64,000 nt of DNA from Perkinsus olseni. Lineage: Eukaryota > Perkinsozoa > Perkinsida. This document shows, one piece after another, positions 23,234 to 34,700 of this stretch. The DNA lies in NCBI GenBank assembly GCA_013115125.1, contig JABANN010000048.1, forward strand, positions 35,102-99,101. The letters run 5' to 3'. Position numbers and translations under genes: made by a program. Position 1 is the stretch's first letter; each line of letters begins with the position of its first letter. The notes under the pieces were generated by a model, which made no database searches, was not told the DNA's origin, and was given only the letters and a program-made list of their open reading frames with translations.

Positions 23234-24301
23234 ATGCACTCGGTCCTTCGAGGCTTTGATCTTTCTATGAACGGCAGAAGACCGAAGGCGATAGCAGAGG
23301 CAATCACGGCCCTGCCAGTTCCCAGCAACTGGCTCGGAGTGGGAGCCCAGAGGAATCAGGTGTGCGTTTTAATGATGGCGTTGAGCGGAAGCCAACTCAG
23401 ATACGGTTTGTAGCCCGGCATCTGCGACGTCATTTCCGCGAAGGCCCCCAGAGCCTGAGCGAAACCTCCCTACGGTGCATTGGTATAGTTCCCACAGCGC
23501 AGGCTATACGGGTGAGTTTGCGATAGCGATTGTCGGGTTGACAGTTCTCTTCTTAGGCTCCCGCCAGAGTCAACAGCAAACTGGTTCGGGTTCCTGCTGA
23601 AGCTGACTATTTGTTAGGAGTGACGCCGATTAGGGACCTCCAATACCATACAAGAGATCAAGTGCAGAAGGTGTGAATCCATGCATTGAATCCAGACACT
23701 TCACACGGCTGTTATTGTTCCTAGGCTATGGGTCATGGCTCGATTCCAGGAACGAACGATCCATCTCTGAGGATATACCATTTGCTTCCAATAGCTTTCC
23801 CAGCCAGTGAATCAGTAAGCTGCATCGGCGTTATGATGTCCGAATAATGTGGTTTCAAGCTCTGGACCGCACCTGATCCGTTGGTCACCGACGTGATCAA
23901 GGTGTCGCGGTCGACTGAGCCCCATCGACTGGGAACCTTAATCTACAATCGCTGCAGAGACGGCGAAGAGGATATCACAGTGCACGCTAGAGGTGACATA
24001 GCACTTGCGATGGCCGTCAGGTATGACAACCGCAGCAGGGCATATTGAGATTCTCCGTTCCTGGTTCAGGGGCATCGCGAAAGCGACAGCTAAGTTGGTA
24101 TCCTTTGAAGCCAAACGACTAGTCGCGATTCCAATCTCATTCGAACCGAAATCATTCCAAGAATTACAAATCTCCATCCGATGCGTCGATCTCTCTCCCT
24201 CCGAGACGGGAAAGATACAGTCCCCGAAGTTGTTGGATATCTTGTTCGAAGCTTCCGAAGTGGAGGATGATGTTTCTGACCTTCCCACTCCGAAATCATG
24301 A
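23234..24301 (+). CDS. Possible Alba/SpoVS-like nucleic-acid-binding protein
   Basis: The start at 23234 gives MHSVLRGFDLSMNGRRPKAI, then AEAITALPVPSNWLG. Spliced exons add IRFVARHLRRHFREGPQSLS, APARVNSKLVRVPAEADYLL, GHGSIPGTNDPSLRIYHLLP and a stretch ending DITVHARGDIALAMAVR. This joins by an intron near 24030-24070 to GIAKATAKLVSFEAKRL, followed by VAIPISFEPKSFQELQISIR and an acidic tail, stop 24299-24301. The VHARGDIALAMAVRGIAKAT segment resembles the core of Alba/stage-V-sporulation-S-like domains (R-G-D, then paired helices), which bind DNA or RNA. The N-terminal half may hold a second, weaker copy. Family call tentative; coding nature well supported. Confidence 0.5.
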
Positions 24302-24434
24302 TGAGTTAGGATTATGTTTCCGATCAATTCGCTGTCGAGGTGTTTTAAATAGATGGTTTCATCACGACTGTGACGCCGGAAACCAGTATTGAACTGATCC
24401 TTATTTATCCACGCAAAGCAGCTGAGAACAGAAG

Positions 24435-26351
24435 TTAGAAATCGTCAAGCTCATCGAGCATTCCGTAGATCGTATCGGCGCCAGCTGTTCCTGCGATGAG
24501 AAGCTCGTCGCTTTCGGGAGGCCTGACGATACAAAGCACTTGAGGGATGAGTCCGGTCGAAAACGCGTATGATATAAATTTAGATCACTCCAGACGAAAA
24601 AAGCGCATGAGCAATGAAGGCGTCCATCTCACTTTTCATCCTCCACAGAGTGTGCCCTTGGCCAACACTCATCGTAGCACGGAACATCGATCTCTTGGCT
24701 TGCGCACTGACCGTTCAGCAACGACAAGTCGGCGGGATCTTCTACACCGCCATCGGAGTCTCGTACTCGGGAACCTGACCGGACCCGCATGAATCTTATC
24801 TCAGGCTGCGATCCCACGTTTTGTTTCTGGTTGCTGTGCATCTTTCATCCATTCATCGAAGACTCTCTGTGACACTTCCCTTCCTCCAAGGGTAGTATGT
24901 ACCACTTTGACGCCTCTCGCTTCTACTGGGAGAGATATGGTTGAGCCCTCTGCACAAGCGACCAACTGACGGAGACGTGAGGCAGCTCCCGCTCGCTCGT
25001 GGAGTGTCCTCACAGAATCCGGAAGTACTACTGTGTACTGTATAGTAACAGTCTTCGGCACCACCGAGTTGCGGAGCCAGCTTCGATAGGATTCCAGTAA
25101 GTGGCACGAGTCGAGCAGGACGGAGTTGCATAATGGCCACCGCTTGGACATCTTCTGCAGTTGCTTCCAAACGAAAACAGCATGATGGCGACGCCAGTTC
25201 GACAAAGGTGGCTCGTAGGCTAACATGATCTCGTCAAATGCGACCTTCTCGGACTTGCCTGCATTGGGATTCTTTGCGTCTTTATCGAGACAGGCCCGGT
25301 TGAGAATCGCCCTCTCTGAGAGGTTCAGAACCACTCCGGTGATCTTGTCGGCTGCTATGGTCTTATTGAGCTGGAATGACTTGCCGCTCAATGGTGGCCC
25401 ACAGGTGCAGTAGACTGTCCTTGGGGAGCCCAACGATGTAGAGCCGACTTCGAATGGAGGAATCGATTTAGCGTCCAGCTTCGAAACTCTACAGTCGCGA
25501 AGGGCGACGAAGGGGACCCAAATGCAGTTTTTCGTGAGCTGCCATGTGGGTATCGGTATCGCCTGTGGGTTGTCCAGACCTTCGAACCAGACCTTAGAGT
25601 CTTTCAAACTGAGCTCAGCACTGATGGTAGTTGGATCATGCGTACGCACGCCACCGGAAGGTTTCGACCAGAGCACAATCAGGGGATCAGTGTTAGACGA
25701 TTTGCCAAGCCGGCCAGTTCGATAGTCGATACACAAGATGCAGGAAGTGGCATTCGTTGTACTATGCGGTACAGCGGCGAAGCCGGCTATGGCACCGCTC
25801 CGTGCCTCGGGGCTGGGATGGACTTCGACGCTGTAACGAAACCTGAAGGAAAGCTCAGACTGATAGTTCTCTCAAGCGGTCGTAATGAATCTTACTTTCC
25901 AGAGCGCTCAGTAGATCGAACACCCCAACTGCCGAGTGCCACTCCCCAGATCGAAAAGCCAAACCCGATCGACTCCCTACACTGCAGTGAATCATTTTCT
26001 ATCTCCACCCAAGGATCGCTCCATTCTCTCGAAAAATACGGCCGATCGGACGTCATATCAAGAAAGTCAATAGCTGCAAAAAATTCACAATTGTAGCAGT
26101 TGTTACCAATCCATCGTATTTTGGGAGACTTAAGTCCGGTCCTCCGCATGAGAACGAAACACGACACGAAGAAGGGGAGATAAACAGCTCGCGAAACATG
26201 GTGCCAACATCAGAGACGGTGACACGGAAATGAAGAGAGCCCGTAACATTTTCTCGACTATGCTTCTCATAGCCGCAGGGTTCTCCTTCGCTTAGCTGAA
26301 GCCGAAGCTTCTCGCGAAGCCTTGCCGCATGCAATGCCTTGGCAGCGAAGG
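24435..26351 (-). CDS. P-loop protein of hnRNP U/polynucleotide-kinase type
   Basis: Minus-strand spliced gene. A 311-codon open block (24801-25736) carries a Walker A motif CGPPLSGKSF, then a kinase-like layout: FDEIMLAYEPPLSNW and NSVLLDSCHLLESYRSWLRN, resembling the ILD...N...R segment after the P-loop of hnRNP U-like proteins. Upstream exons (25760-25880, 25900-26060, 26060-26350) give FRYSVEVHPSPEARSGAI, SIGFGFSIWGVALGSW and HFRVTVSDVGTMFRELFI, which could be a degenerate SPRY-like region. Downstream exons give EIRFMRVRSGSRVRDSDGG and end TIYGMLDELDDF, stop 24435-24437. No in-frame ATG begins the first exon, so it may continue the upstream HEI10-like gene through a 20-nt intron at 26361-26380. 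RNA-related function is inferred from the family. Confidence 0.55.
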
Positions 26352-26360
26352 AGTTGAACC

Positions 26361-27228
26361 CTATAGCAAGCGCATGTCACCGAACCAGGGGATCGAGAAC
26401 GACTCCCTATACAGTCGCTGGAGTTCCTGGTTCTGCTGCGCAATGGCTTGCTGCAATCTTTTGACCTGTGTCTCTACCCGGGTAAATTTCTTCTGGATCA
26501 CTTGAGCTTGAGTGCGAGCCTGATAGTAACATCCTACTAGCGCGATTGTAGCGGTTCAATCATCACAGCGCGCCTACTTCCTCCGCGTGCTTGGCGTATT
26601 CTCTCGCGGTTTCCGCGATCTTTACTTGAGCAACTATAAAGGCCAGCCTTTGCGTCAGTATTGACGGGATACCACGGTTACCTCTCCTTGAAATCATCGT
26701 TTTATCAACTTCCACCCGTATCTGCTCAGAACGGAACTCGAAGGCCTCGAAAAGAGCGTCGGCGAGGGTCGTGAGGGAGTGACCCAATAGAGGGTTCCGC
26801 GTGACAACCTGTGACAACCCTCTTCAAGACACATGATCTAACTCGTACTGGTGCGTGGATGTCAATTGGCGAGGACAAAGGATCCAGAAGTAACTGAGAC
26901 ACTCCCGTTCGGGTATCGCATATTGGGCACACCCGACCTGACCTGAGAAAATGAGGGCGCGGAGATAGCCTTGCGATGGCCACCAAGGAAAATCCGACTT
27001 GAACCATTTCACGGCATGCTTCTTGCAGAATATATGTGGGCATTTCAAGCACTTGTACGCCACACGTGTTCGGTCGGGTGCAGTGTCCAGTTGGTCCAAA
27101 TTAAACGGCTCATATCCACCATTCAAGACGGAATTGCATGTCGTATCGTTGCCTGCTGGAGTACATCCGGAGAGATGCGCTAATGAGTTACCCTTACACC
27201 GCAAAGAGAAATCTTCACAGACAGCCAT
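26361..27228 (-). CDS. HEI10/CCNB1IP1-like RING protein, meiotic crossover factor type
   Basis: The start at 27226-27228 gives MAVCEDFSLRCKG. After a 39-nt intron comes DTTCNSVLNGGYEP, then the RING core YKCLKCPHIFCKKHAVKWFK and RVCPICDTRTGVSQLLLDP. The C..C / C.HIFC..H / CP.C layout matches Zip3/HEI10-type RING proteins, which act as SUMO or ubiquitin ligases marking crossover sites in meiosis. As in that family, a helical region follows (LADALFEAFEFRSEQIRVEV), then a coiled coil (ARTQAQVIQKKFTRVETQVK, RLQQAIAQQNQELQRLYRES, about 26400-26520). The frame closes at 26361-26363, but a GT...AG pair there (26361-26380) could remove that stop and join the P-loop gene. Start and RING are firm; C-terminus uncertain. 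Confidence 0.7.
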
Positions 27229-27406
27229 GTGCGAAATTATCCGATACCAACACAGCGTTGCCGATACCATTGTTGAAGACTGTCTGACTAGCGCGACACG
27301 GACATGTGTAGCAGTAAACGCCTTCTAATGTAACAGTAACTATCAAATATCATCACAAATAGTTCGCAGTTGTTATCCTATATCGCAGCTCAGCTATGCC
27401 TCTCAT

Positions 27407-28781
27407 TCAAAGGTCAATATCTTCGACGACCGTCACCGCATTGGCACTGAGATAGTGGGCGCTTGGTATCTTAGGGCCGATATTAACAGAGAGCACCTCG
27501 CCATCGCTTTTGACTCGTCCGTGAGTTCCATTTGCAGATCGCCGAGGGCGGGACCCGAGGGGAGAGTCATCCACAATCTCGACGCAATCGCTATCACTGC
27601 TTTCGGTATCGCTCCCGTCAAGATCAACGACGGGAACTTCACTGACGGAATCCTCGCTGCCGTCACACGATTGTACCTCTCCAGTGAACAGAACATCAGG
27701 CTCAGAGAACTCGATTTCCACGCCAGGGTCGGCGCAGGCAGCACCGAAAGAATCCCAATTGAAGGAGCGGTTGTGCGACTTAAGCGCGTTGTAGAACTGG
27801 TCGAAATCATCCTCGTTGCCCGACGCTGCCGCGCAAAGTAGGGAATAGCCAAACTGCCGATGCTCGGATATGGATTCATCAACTCGGGCACCCAGAGAAT
27901 GGACCGCGAGCGATATTGCCGAACGACACTTCATATCACACACCAAGCAATACAAGTTGTCCACATTCCCACTGGTGGTCTCTGAAAGTCTGCCGATGAG
28001 CTGAGGATGAGTTGCATCAGTTGGATTGGTCGGGTTCACCACGATCTCGGTAAGATGCAGGATGCAGGCATCCCTAGTAGGGAAGGACGCGCTGCATTCG
28101 CACACGATAGTGTCGGCAGATAGGTTCCTTAGCACCACGTGGTCCTCTCCCTCATAGTGTGTAATTTGGAAGTGCTTGGGATAAAGCGATAGTATCCTTC
28201 TGAGTTCTTCAGGATTCGTGTGCACCTTGTGAGCAGCCAGCCACAGAGGCATCTGGTCTTGTCCTGTCGTTCGGATCAGCCGCACCAAACCTTGCAGTAG
28301 CTTTTCACGCGCTGCAATATCGCCGAGTGGCCCGTGGGCAGCTCTCTTCTTCTGGCGCCGGGACCGCCGATGGAGCTTTTCTTTGAAGCGCTGCTCGCGT
28401 TCATCGTCTCTTAGCCCTGAACGGTTGAGCAAACAATATCTGACAACTCTATGAATTGGCGGGAGCCTCACCCTCCTTATCCTTCCTACGATATACTGCT
28501 ATGGGTGCGGCCACTCCTTTATTGGTCTTACCCAGCGAGCCTTCGCCAGAATACCCGTTCTTACGTAATAGCCGGAAGCCAATACCGTACCTGGCGCCGA
28601 TCGTGTATCAGAAAGACTCTTAACCGAAGCCTTACGTCTTATCCATCTGGTCAGTGCTCATCGTGTCCATATAATCTTCTTGCTTCTTACTCCCGTTCGC
28701 AGCCTCCAAAGCCGAGCCTTTCGGGGCTGAACTCGATGAAGACGCCGCATCCGGGTGGAGAACTCCCGCCCGACGAAACAT
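27407..28781 (-). CDS. G-patch protein (GPATCH11-like) with zinc-finger-like region
   Basis: The start at 28779-28781 gives MFRRAGVLHPDAASSSS. The second exon is a G-patch: YGIGFRLLRKNGYSGEGSLG followed by KTNKGVAAPI, with the glycine spacing of that RNA-helicase-activating motif. A phase-1 intron joins KDKEG to LRDDEREQRFKEKLHRRSRR, then QKKRAAHGPLGDIAAREKLL, like the region after the G-patch in GPATCH11. The long last exon (to 27407) adds a possible C2H2-like finger LYCLVCDMKCRSAISLAVHS and an acidic Ser/Asp-rich tail with DGSDTESSDSDCVEIVDD. Expected to be nuclear, in pre-mRNA splicing or ribosome biogenesis. The tail is unlike human GPATCH11, so orthology is tentative. Confidence 0.68.
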
Positions 28782-28933
28782 GACTCCATTAATTAAACGT
28801 AGCTACAGTAGTATACATCACCTATCAGTAGAACACATCGAAGAGGCCAACTTGAAGAACACTCAACTCAGAAACGAAAGCGAGCCATACGAGACAGTCA
28901 ACGCTCATGCATGATAACCAAACTAAGACGTCA

Positions 28934-29989
28934 TCACCGACCAGCTAGGAGCATACTAACTTCGATAGACTTAACAGCAGCATCAAATATGGGGTTAGAG
29001 GAGTTGCGCCCTCGTACATCTACCACAACATCATCACCACCGACGAGGGTGAGAATAAGATCTCCCACCAATCGCAGCATGCCGACGCCAGCAGCGAACA
29101 TAATCTCGGCGGCAATGTTAGTGTTTTGCCCACCAGTGACAGAGATATCACCGGCTGTCTTGAACATACCAATCTGCCTCTCACCGTACATAATGTCACC
29201 GAATATTTGCCCAACGTCCCGCACGGTAACAACGGAGGGATTATCCACCTGTAGGGTTGCTAGGAATCTGGCCTGGCCTCTGACGACGTCCCCCAGGGAA
29301 GTGATCAGATTCAAGTCGACCATCGACGGACGGGCACCCTCGAAATTATTGAGCCCCACAAATGCCATACTCTTGTCTATACGGAGACCAGAGAATTTGA
29401 TGCCGAAGCTTTTCACAGTGATATTTGCTTTCATTCTCAGCTGTACGCTCTCTTTGGCGATCACTTCAGCTGAGAACCGATCAAATTCACTTCGATTGGA
29501 GACCGTCACAACAACAGTCTCGTTTACTGTTGTGTCAGAGCTCGCCCTGACCTTTACGGATGGCATAGACGTATGCGCTATAACTGCCTCATCAGTTGAG
29601 ACTGATGCGATGAAGGGCTCAACGGTAGCACCAAAAATCATAGGGTTGTGGAAAGTGGATACGAATATTGTGTCCAGGCAGAAATCGGCATCAGCATCAC
29701 AGTCTTTGACATTCTCACCCAAAATCTCCATTTCATCCACGGAAAACTCCGAATCGTTAAGAGCCGCCTCAGCCAGTGCAGGTGCAAGGATGAAGATGAG
29801 GAGAATCAATATAAGGCAGATAACCACAAGCAGCGAACAGCAGATACAACACGCACATTGACGCTTGCTCAGCCGTCCTCCACAACAAGCCTTTGAAGAC
29901 ATTAACAAAGGTTGCTCGCTGCTCCATCGACGTGGGTGTTGAGCCCGTGGTGGATATTCTCTGCCATAGACCACATTGGCCGAGTCCAT
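28934..29989 (-). CDS. Membrane-anchored LEA-2/DUF3712-like protein, paralogue A
   Basis: Intronless. The preferred start is ATG 29987-29989 (MDSANVVYGREYPPRAQHP); the frame stays open up to 30091. A Cys-rich juxtamembrane stretch (SKRQCACCICC) precedes one strong hydrophobic span (LLVVICLILILLIFILAPAL) about 50-75 residues from the start. The remaining 290 residues look extracytoplasmic, with two LEA-14-like beta repeats: FCLDTIFVSTFHNPMIFGAT and ARFLATLQVDNPSVVTVRDV, a pattern (function then N-P) typical of LEA-2/DUF3712 domains. It ends IEVSMLLAGR. The downstream tandem gene (30157-31341) has the same layout and the ending VDVSMLMAAR. Such proteins may bind lipids or act at membrane contact or surface sites; not established here. 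Confidence 0.75.
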   Translation of the reverse strand: MDSANVVYGREYPPRAQHPRRWSSEQPLLMSSKACCGGRLSKRQCACCICCSLLVVICLILILLIFILAPALAEAALNDSEFSVDEMEILGENVKDCDADADFCLDTIFVSTFHNPMIFGATVEPFIASVSTDEAVIAHTSMPSVKVRASSDTTVNETVVVTVSNRSEFDRFSAEVIAKESVQLRMKANITVKSFGIKFSGLRIDKSMAFVGLNNFEGARPSMVDLNLITSLGDVVRGQARFLATLQVDNPSVVTVRDVGQIFGDIMYGERQIGMFKTAGDISVTGGQNTNIAAEIMFAAGVGMLRLVGDLILTLVGGDDVVVDVRGRNSSNPIFDAAVKSIEVSMLLAGR

Positions 29990-30156
29990 AATGATACAAA
30001 TGCCTGCGAAGAGGTTTCTTCGGTAACAGAGTAAGTGCAAGCAGCTCGGCGGTCCCGACTTAGCAACCAAACACACATAAGACGTTGGCATGCGCGATCA
30101 TGGCATCACAATGCAAACTAAAACGAGTACGAATTAGATCATAGAATACAGTTCCA

Positions 30157-31341
30157 TCAACGAGCGGCCATCAACATGGATACATCAACCGACTCGACGA
30201 TGTTGGTCCAGACCGCATTAGACGTTTCATACCCTTTGATCGTCACGGTAACATCTTTGCCATCCACCAAATTCTTGGCTAGGGCCAGGGCCAACTGAGC
30301 AGTTGCCCCAGTAGTAGCGAACGAAGCCACCGCTGTAACGTCAGTGAAACTGCGGGATCGTACGCCCATAGAGCTCTCAGTTAGCATACCTCCCACTTGC
30401 TCACCGTTGAAGTAAAGAAAGGCAGCGAAACTACCAAGATCTAATATAGTGAAGTTGGTTGGATTGAGGAACTGCAGCGTGCCAAGATAGACGGCATGGT
30501 CAATAGTACTCTGTCCCGGCCTGAAGTTCGCGTTGAGCAAACGCGGCTGGTAGTCCCGGAAGCCATTGAAGCCGCCAATTGAGATCTCCCTATCGAACTC
30601 TAGGTCCTTAAGCGATATCCACCAACTCTTCCCTTCGAGACCAGCCCCTTTTGCTGTAATGGCCACGGACGGTTCAGTTACAACAACTGATCCTAGCCTG
30701 TCGAATGCTGCCAAGTCTGTAACAACTATTAACACTGTTTCGTTCACGCTGTTCTCTCCGCTATCTAGGGACATGTCAGGCATCCCGATGGATGCGAACT
30801 TGGAGCCTTCGTGGTACACGCTGACTGTGAACTCATCCAACTTCACCCCGAGGAATGACGGATTTTGGACGTTAAACGCCACGATGGCATCGAGACATAT
30901 GTTGGCCGCTGATCCAGCACAAGCGGTCTCATTGACCCCCAGGAAAATGACAGACTCCACATTAACCGCACCTTCATCCAACATGCCCTGGGCTAGCATT
31001 GGGCCGAATATAAAAGTGAAGAGCAGTGCCACGGTTGCTACCAAAGCAGTGCAACCAAAGAACACGCAGCTCCCACAGCCGTTTTTATCGAGTTTGCCGC
31101 AGCAATACCGTTTTCCGCCAGAATTAGCTCTAGCTCGGAGCATCTGCTCCCTGCGTGCAAGCCGCGACATATACAGTTCCTCGTCTTCAAGGGACCATTT
31201 CCCACGAGTACCGTCACCGGACCTTCCAGGTCTCTCTATAGTCGTGGTAGGAACCTTGTCGTCCATGTCATAACCGTATAGCGGCATATCTCGGTCATAT
31301 ACTTCATGATCGAAGTGAGCTTTTCCAAAATACATTGTCAA
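30157..31341 (-). CDS. Membrane-anchored LEA-2/DUF3712-like protein, paralogue B
   Basis: Intronless, 394 residues. The cytosolic head of about 90 residues is acidic/basic (SLEDEELYMSRLARREQMLR). A Cys-rich stretch (YCCGKLDKNGCGSC) precedes one membrane span (ALVATVALLFTFIFGPML). Two LEA-2-like repeats follow: ICLDAIVAFNVQNPSFLGVK and AVYLGTLQFLNPTNFTILDL. It ends VDVSMLMAAR. It lies about 170 bases upstream of paralogue A on the same strand and shares its layout and several motifs, so the two arose by tandem duplication. Paralogue B keeps a longer cytosolic head. The start was chosen at the first in-frame ATG (31341). Confidence 0.75.
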   Translation of the reverse strand: MTMYFGKAHFDHEVYDRDMPLYGYDMDDKVPTTTIERPGRSGDGTRGKWSLEDEELYMSRLARREQMLRARANSGGKRYCCGKLDKNGCGSCVFFGCTALVATVALLFTFIFGPMLAQGMLDEGAVNVESVIFLGVNETACAGSAANICLDAIVAFNVQNPSFLGVKLDEFTVSVYHEGSKFASIGMPDMSLDSGENSVNETVLIVVTDLAAFDRLGSVVVTEPSVAITAKGAGLEGKSWWISLKDLEFDREISIGGFNGFRDYQPRLLNANFRPGQSTIDHAVYLGTLQFLNPTNFTILDLGSFAAFLYFNGEQVGGMLTESSMGVRSRSFTDVTAVASFATTGATAQLALALAKNLVDGKDVTVTIKGYETSNAVWTNIVESVDVSMLMAAR

Positions 31342-31769
31342 ATGATAAGCTATGAGAGCAACTACACAGCCGAAAGGAATATGTCTCCGACGACGATTGC
31401 CAGTGCACGTGAACGAAACTCGTTATAGCTCAGACGATGAAAATTCCACTATTATATATCGTTGCAAGCACGAGCTTCGGTAGTCGCTCACGACCTCACC
31501 CATGCGCTCAGACGAGCCAGTTCTTGAGGGGGATTGGCGAAGAAACGGCCTACAGAAATTAACACTGCCGTCAATCTCCTCACTTCCACGACTACCATCT
31601 ATGCCACGCAAAGCCTGCTTTATACTCCCAGGGACATCAGTTACAGACGGGGCGCAGTCAGCATGACCGGGCATCTCGGTCGAATGTAGCCTAGCAAAGG
31701 CAACCTCGTATCTGAAACAGCCACGTATTCGATGCCTTACTAAGGCAGCCTTAGTGAGTGCGATTGATA
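31342..31769. other. Intergenic region
   Basis: About 430 bases between the start of LEA-2-like paralogue B and the stop of exportin-2, both minus-strand, so it should contain the promoter of paralogue B. An open minus frame at 31423-31674 (83 codons) has no recognisable features. Confidence 0.35.
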
Positions 31770-34700
31770 TTACTCTCGGTCTTCGGCTTCCTCTTGCTCA
31801 TCATCGTCCTCATCATTGAGCCTAGGGTTGAGTAAAGAGTTCCCAGGCTGTTGCTCTTGTTCGTTGAAGCCGAAGAGCTCGGAAATGCCCATGAGAGCCT
31901 GCATCAAATCGTAACTCCGTAAGAACTAACCTGACAGCGACTTACAGCGTGCATCATCTCTCCGTTGCTCTGGACAGTCGAGTCGCTAACGAATTTCGCC
32001 GCAGAGAGAAGGCACACCTGATGGCGATAATTCGTGATGGGACCAATTTCATCGGGTACGTACCTTCTTGTTTTCTTTGCCACCCATATTTCCTTTGAGT
32101 GCCGGCATCCACAACGACTTCACAACCATAACGGACAACCCGGCCTGGATCTGCTCCAGAGTTGTTAGCAAGACCTTAGTGCCATCCGGAACACAGTACC
32201 TACGAGCCACGTCATCCCCAGGACTCTTAGTAGGAGTCTACTGGTACTAATAGACGAGCAGCCGCACGCTTACTCGAAAACACTCAGAGTTATCGCGAAT
32301 TTCCGGGTCAAAGCTGCCGTGCTCTTCTTCTGCAACTTCGTCAAAAACACTGTAAGTATGCCCGGCAAAGAGCTGAGAAAATGTAACGTCCACAATCAAA
32401 AAGCAAGGCCCGCACACTATGGTCCTACTCTTCATAAGCGTCGAACGGCAGGTATCTGAACATCGCTGCGATGAGGTCGAATGCTTGCATCTCGATCTTC
32501 CGATGATTGAGGACCTGTAGCACAGTTCGGCATCTCCGTGGACCATCGCATCACGTCCCTACGTATTGAAAGCGAAGTAGGATAGTCTGCATGTTCCGTT
32601 TGATTTGCTCACTGAACTGCGCGTTATTCTTGAAGTATCTGGGTGTAGCAAGCCTAGCCATGGGAGTGCTGGTCCATCGATACTACGAGCTGAACAGCCT
32701 TATCAAGCCTGGTACGTTGGCAACAGTCCTCCATAAGCTATCAGTGAGCAACCTGAGAAGGAGTGCGAACGCCGTCCACGGTCTCGCTCGTCGGAACTGA
32801 GCAAAGCATGAGTTGTCAGGCGCACCCTCACCGATCGAATAGAGCGCCATATATCTGTGGCCCGGCAGCGGAGGCAGAGCTGTCGCCGGAGTCAAGGAGC
32901 AGACCAAGGATTTGGAAGCAGTATCTGACCCATCATATTATTCAGCTTACAACTCCCCTGCAAACCATATTACGGGATGAAGTCAGCAACATTCTGCTCC
33001 AAAATGAAGCTGAGGACAGGCAGTAACGCTGACTCAACCTCTCCGTGCTGAGCTGGAGCGAACTGCAGTACAGTTCGTACCTGCAAGCACATGATGACAG
33101 GATCCATCATGTGGCATTCCAAGTTCATTACGATAGAAGCAATCGCTTCGAATAAGTAATGGTTGAAAACGGCATCACTGGGATTCGCGGCTACCGCGCG
33201 GAGTATCTAAACAGCGAGCTACTTCAGAGAGGGTCCCGGAAGGCGGACATGATATTTATTGAACGAAATGACCAGACCCTGCCCTTCGCAAAAACCGAAA
33301 CATTACCGTTGCAAGCTGCCTCAGTGTTGGTAGTGCAATACTGAGAGCTCCCTCTTTGAAGGTCGAGAATACACCTGTTCGAGCCACAGTTGCCGAGCGA
33401 AGCGCTGATAGCTAGGGTACTTACGCATGACAAGTTTCATCTCATATGCAGATTGAGTTTCTCCTGTAGCTAAAATCTGTAGGCAGGGTTCGACCGTCGG
33501 TAGTATCTGAGGCAGGTTTATCTCCTACATGTCGCTGCCCCAACACAACTAAGCGCTTCTCTCCCTAATGCCCCGACTATTACGTTCTGCCTGAGCAGGT
33601 CCAGGGGTATTTTGTGTTGCTTATTGGGTCCTTTGAGAAGTAGAAGAACGGTCAAGCAGTGAGCAGCGTAAGTATGGAGTACCTAGCGGAACCAGGACTC
33701 AGTCGCAGGCTAGGCAGAGAGCGAGCCACTGCTTCATCAGTCATCAGATACTAACATGTGAAGAAGAGAGACATGAGTATTACTGTAACGGGGGTTCGAA
33801 TGTGATTCGCGATGAGTGGGAGTGCGCGACTGAGCTGCTCGACGGGGAGGTGCTGCCGGAAAACAGCTATATACCTAGAGAGGATCGATATTCACGATAG
33901 TCATTCGTAGCGGGCAGAAGCAAAGGGTGACGATGCCCCACCCTTACTACTTAAGGATGCTAGCTCGAAGGACAGCCCGACTAGCCTCGTTCTCCGCGGG
34001 TATAGCTTGCGACAGCTCAGGCATTAATTGTTGTTCGAAGAACGCTGGCACATCGACAGCCGAGTTCACTATCGATGCCCCCTTGCTCCTTGTCTGACAG
34101 AAAATGCGACGATTTTATTCAGAAGAGCTGATCTCTTTTTACCTGGGCTTTCGCCGCGGTAGCGATGATCAAATATACACACGCGTCTCTGGCTCTCCAA
34201 GCGTCCTCGGTAGTTGACGTTCCAACAGATTGCAACAGCATTTGGACGTAGCGAACCAGAATATCCGTCACCTGAGTCCGCACAAAGTGGAGTATCTTCA
34301 GCGCCGCACTACAGTATCGTGGAAGGGAGTATCGAGAAAAATCGATAGTAACAAGCAGAGAGTGAACAGGTGATGAGAAATCAATACAGATAAGGAACTG
34401 TTCTCCATCTGTTATTCAAAAATTCCCCTCCATCGCTGGCACGCTACTCTAGCCTACCCTGACTACCTGCTGCTCGTATAATTTACTCAAACCCTTCACC
34501 AGTTCCATCGCTGCCCGTCGTCGCGTATCTTGATCGGCGCTCTCCATATCCCTTCTAATATATTCCTGCACAGACCCATAGAATACTGCTTCCGACCATG
34601 ATACTATTAGTACTGTAGGATTGTCGAAGAAATCTTCAACATCAGAGTCTCGAAGCTTTATATTCGGGAGAACCACGTGCTCACAAATAGCCTGAACACA

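Noticed and set aside
28911-29861. 316-codon plus-strand open frame
   Set aside because: It lies opposite a better minus-strand frame with a membrane span and LEA-2-like repeats. Its Ser/Thr-rich content is the expected reverse reading of that gene.
30566-31273. 235-codon plus-strand open frame
   Set aside because: Antisense of LEA-2-like paralogue B, which has a start, a span and a paralogue.
33781-33810. GGTTCGAAT-like segment suggesting a tRNA T-arm
   Set aside because: No matching acceptor stem, D-arm or anticodon arm around it, and it lies inside the exportin-2 gene.
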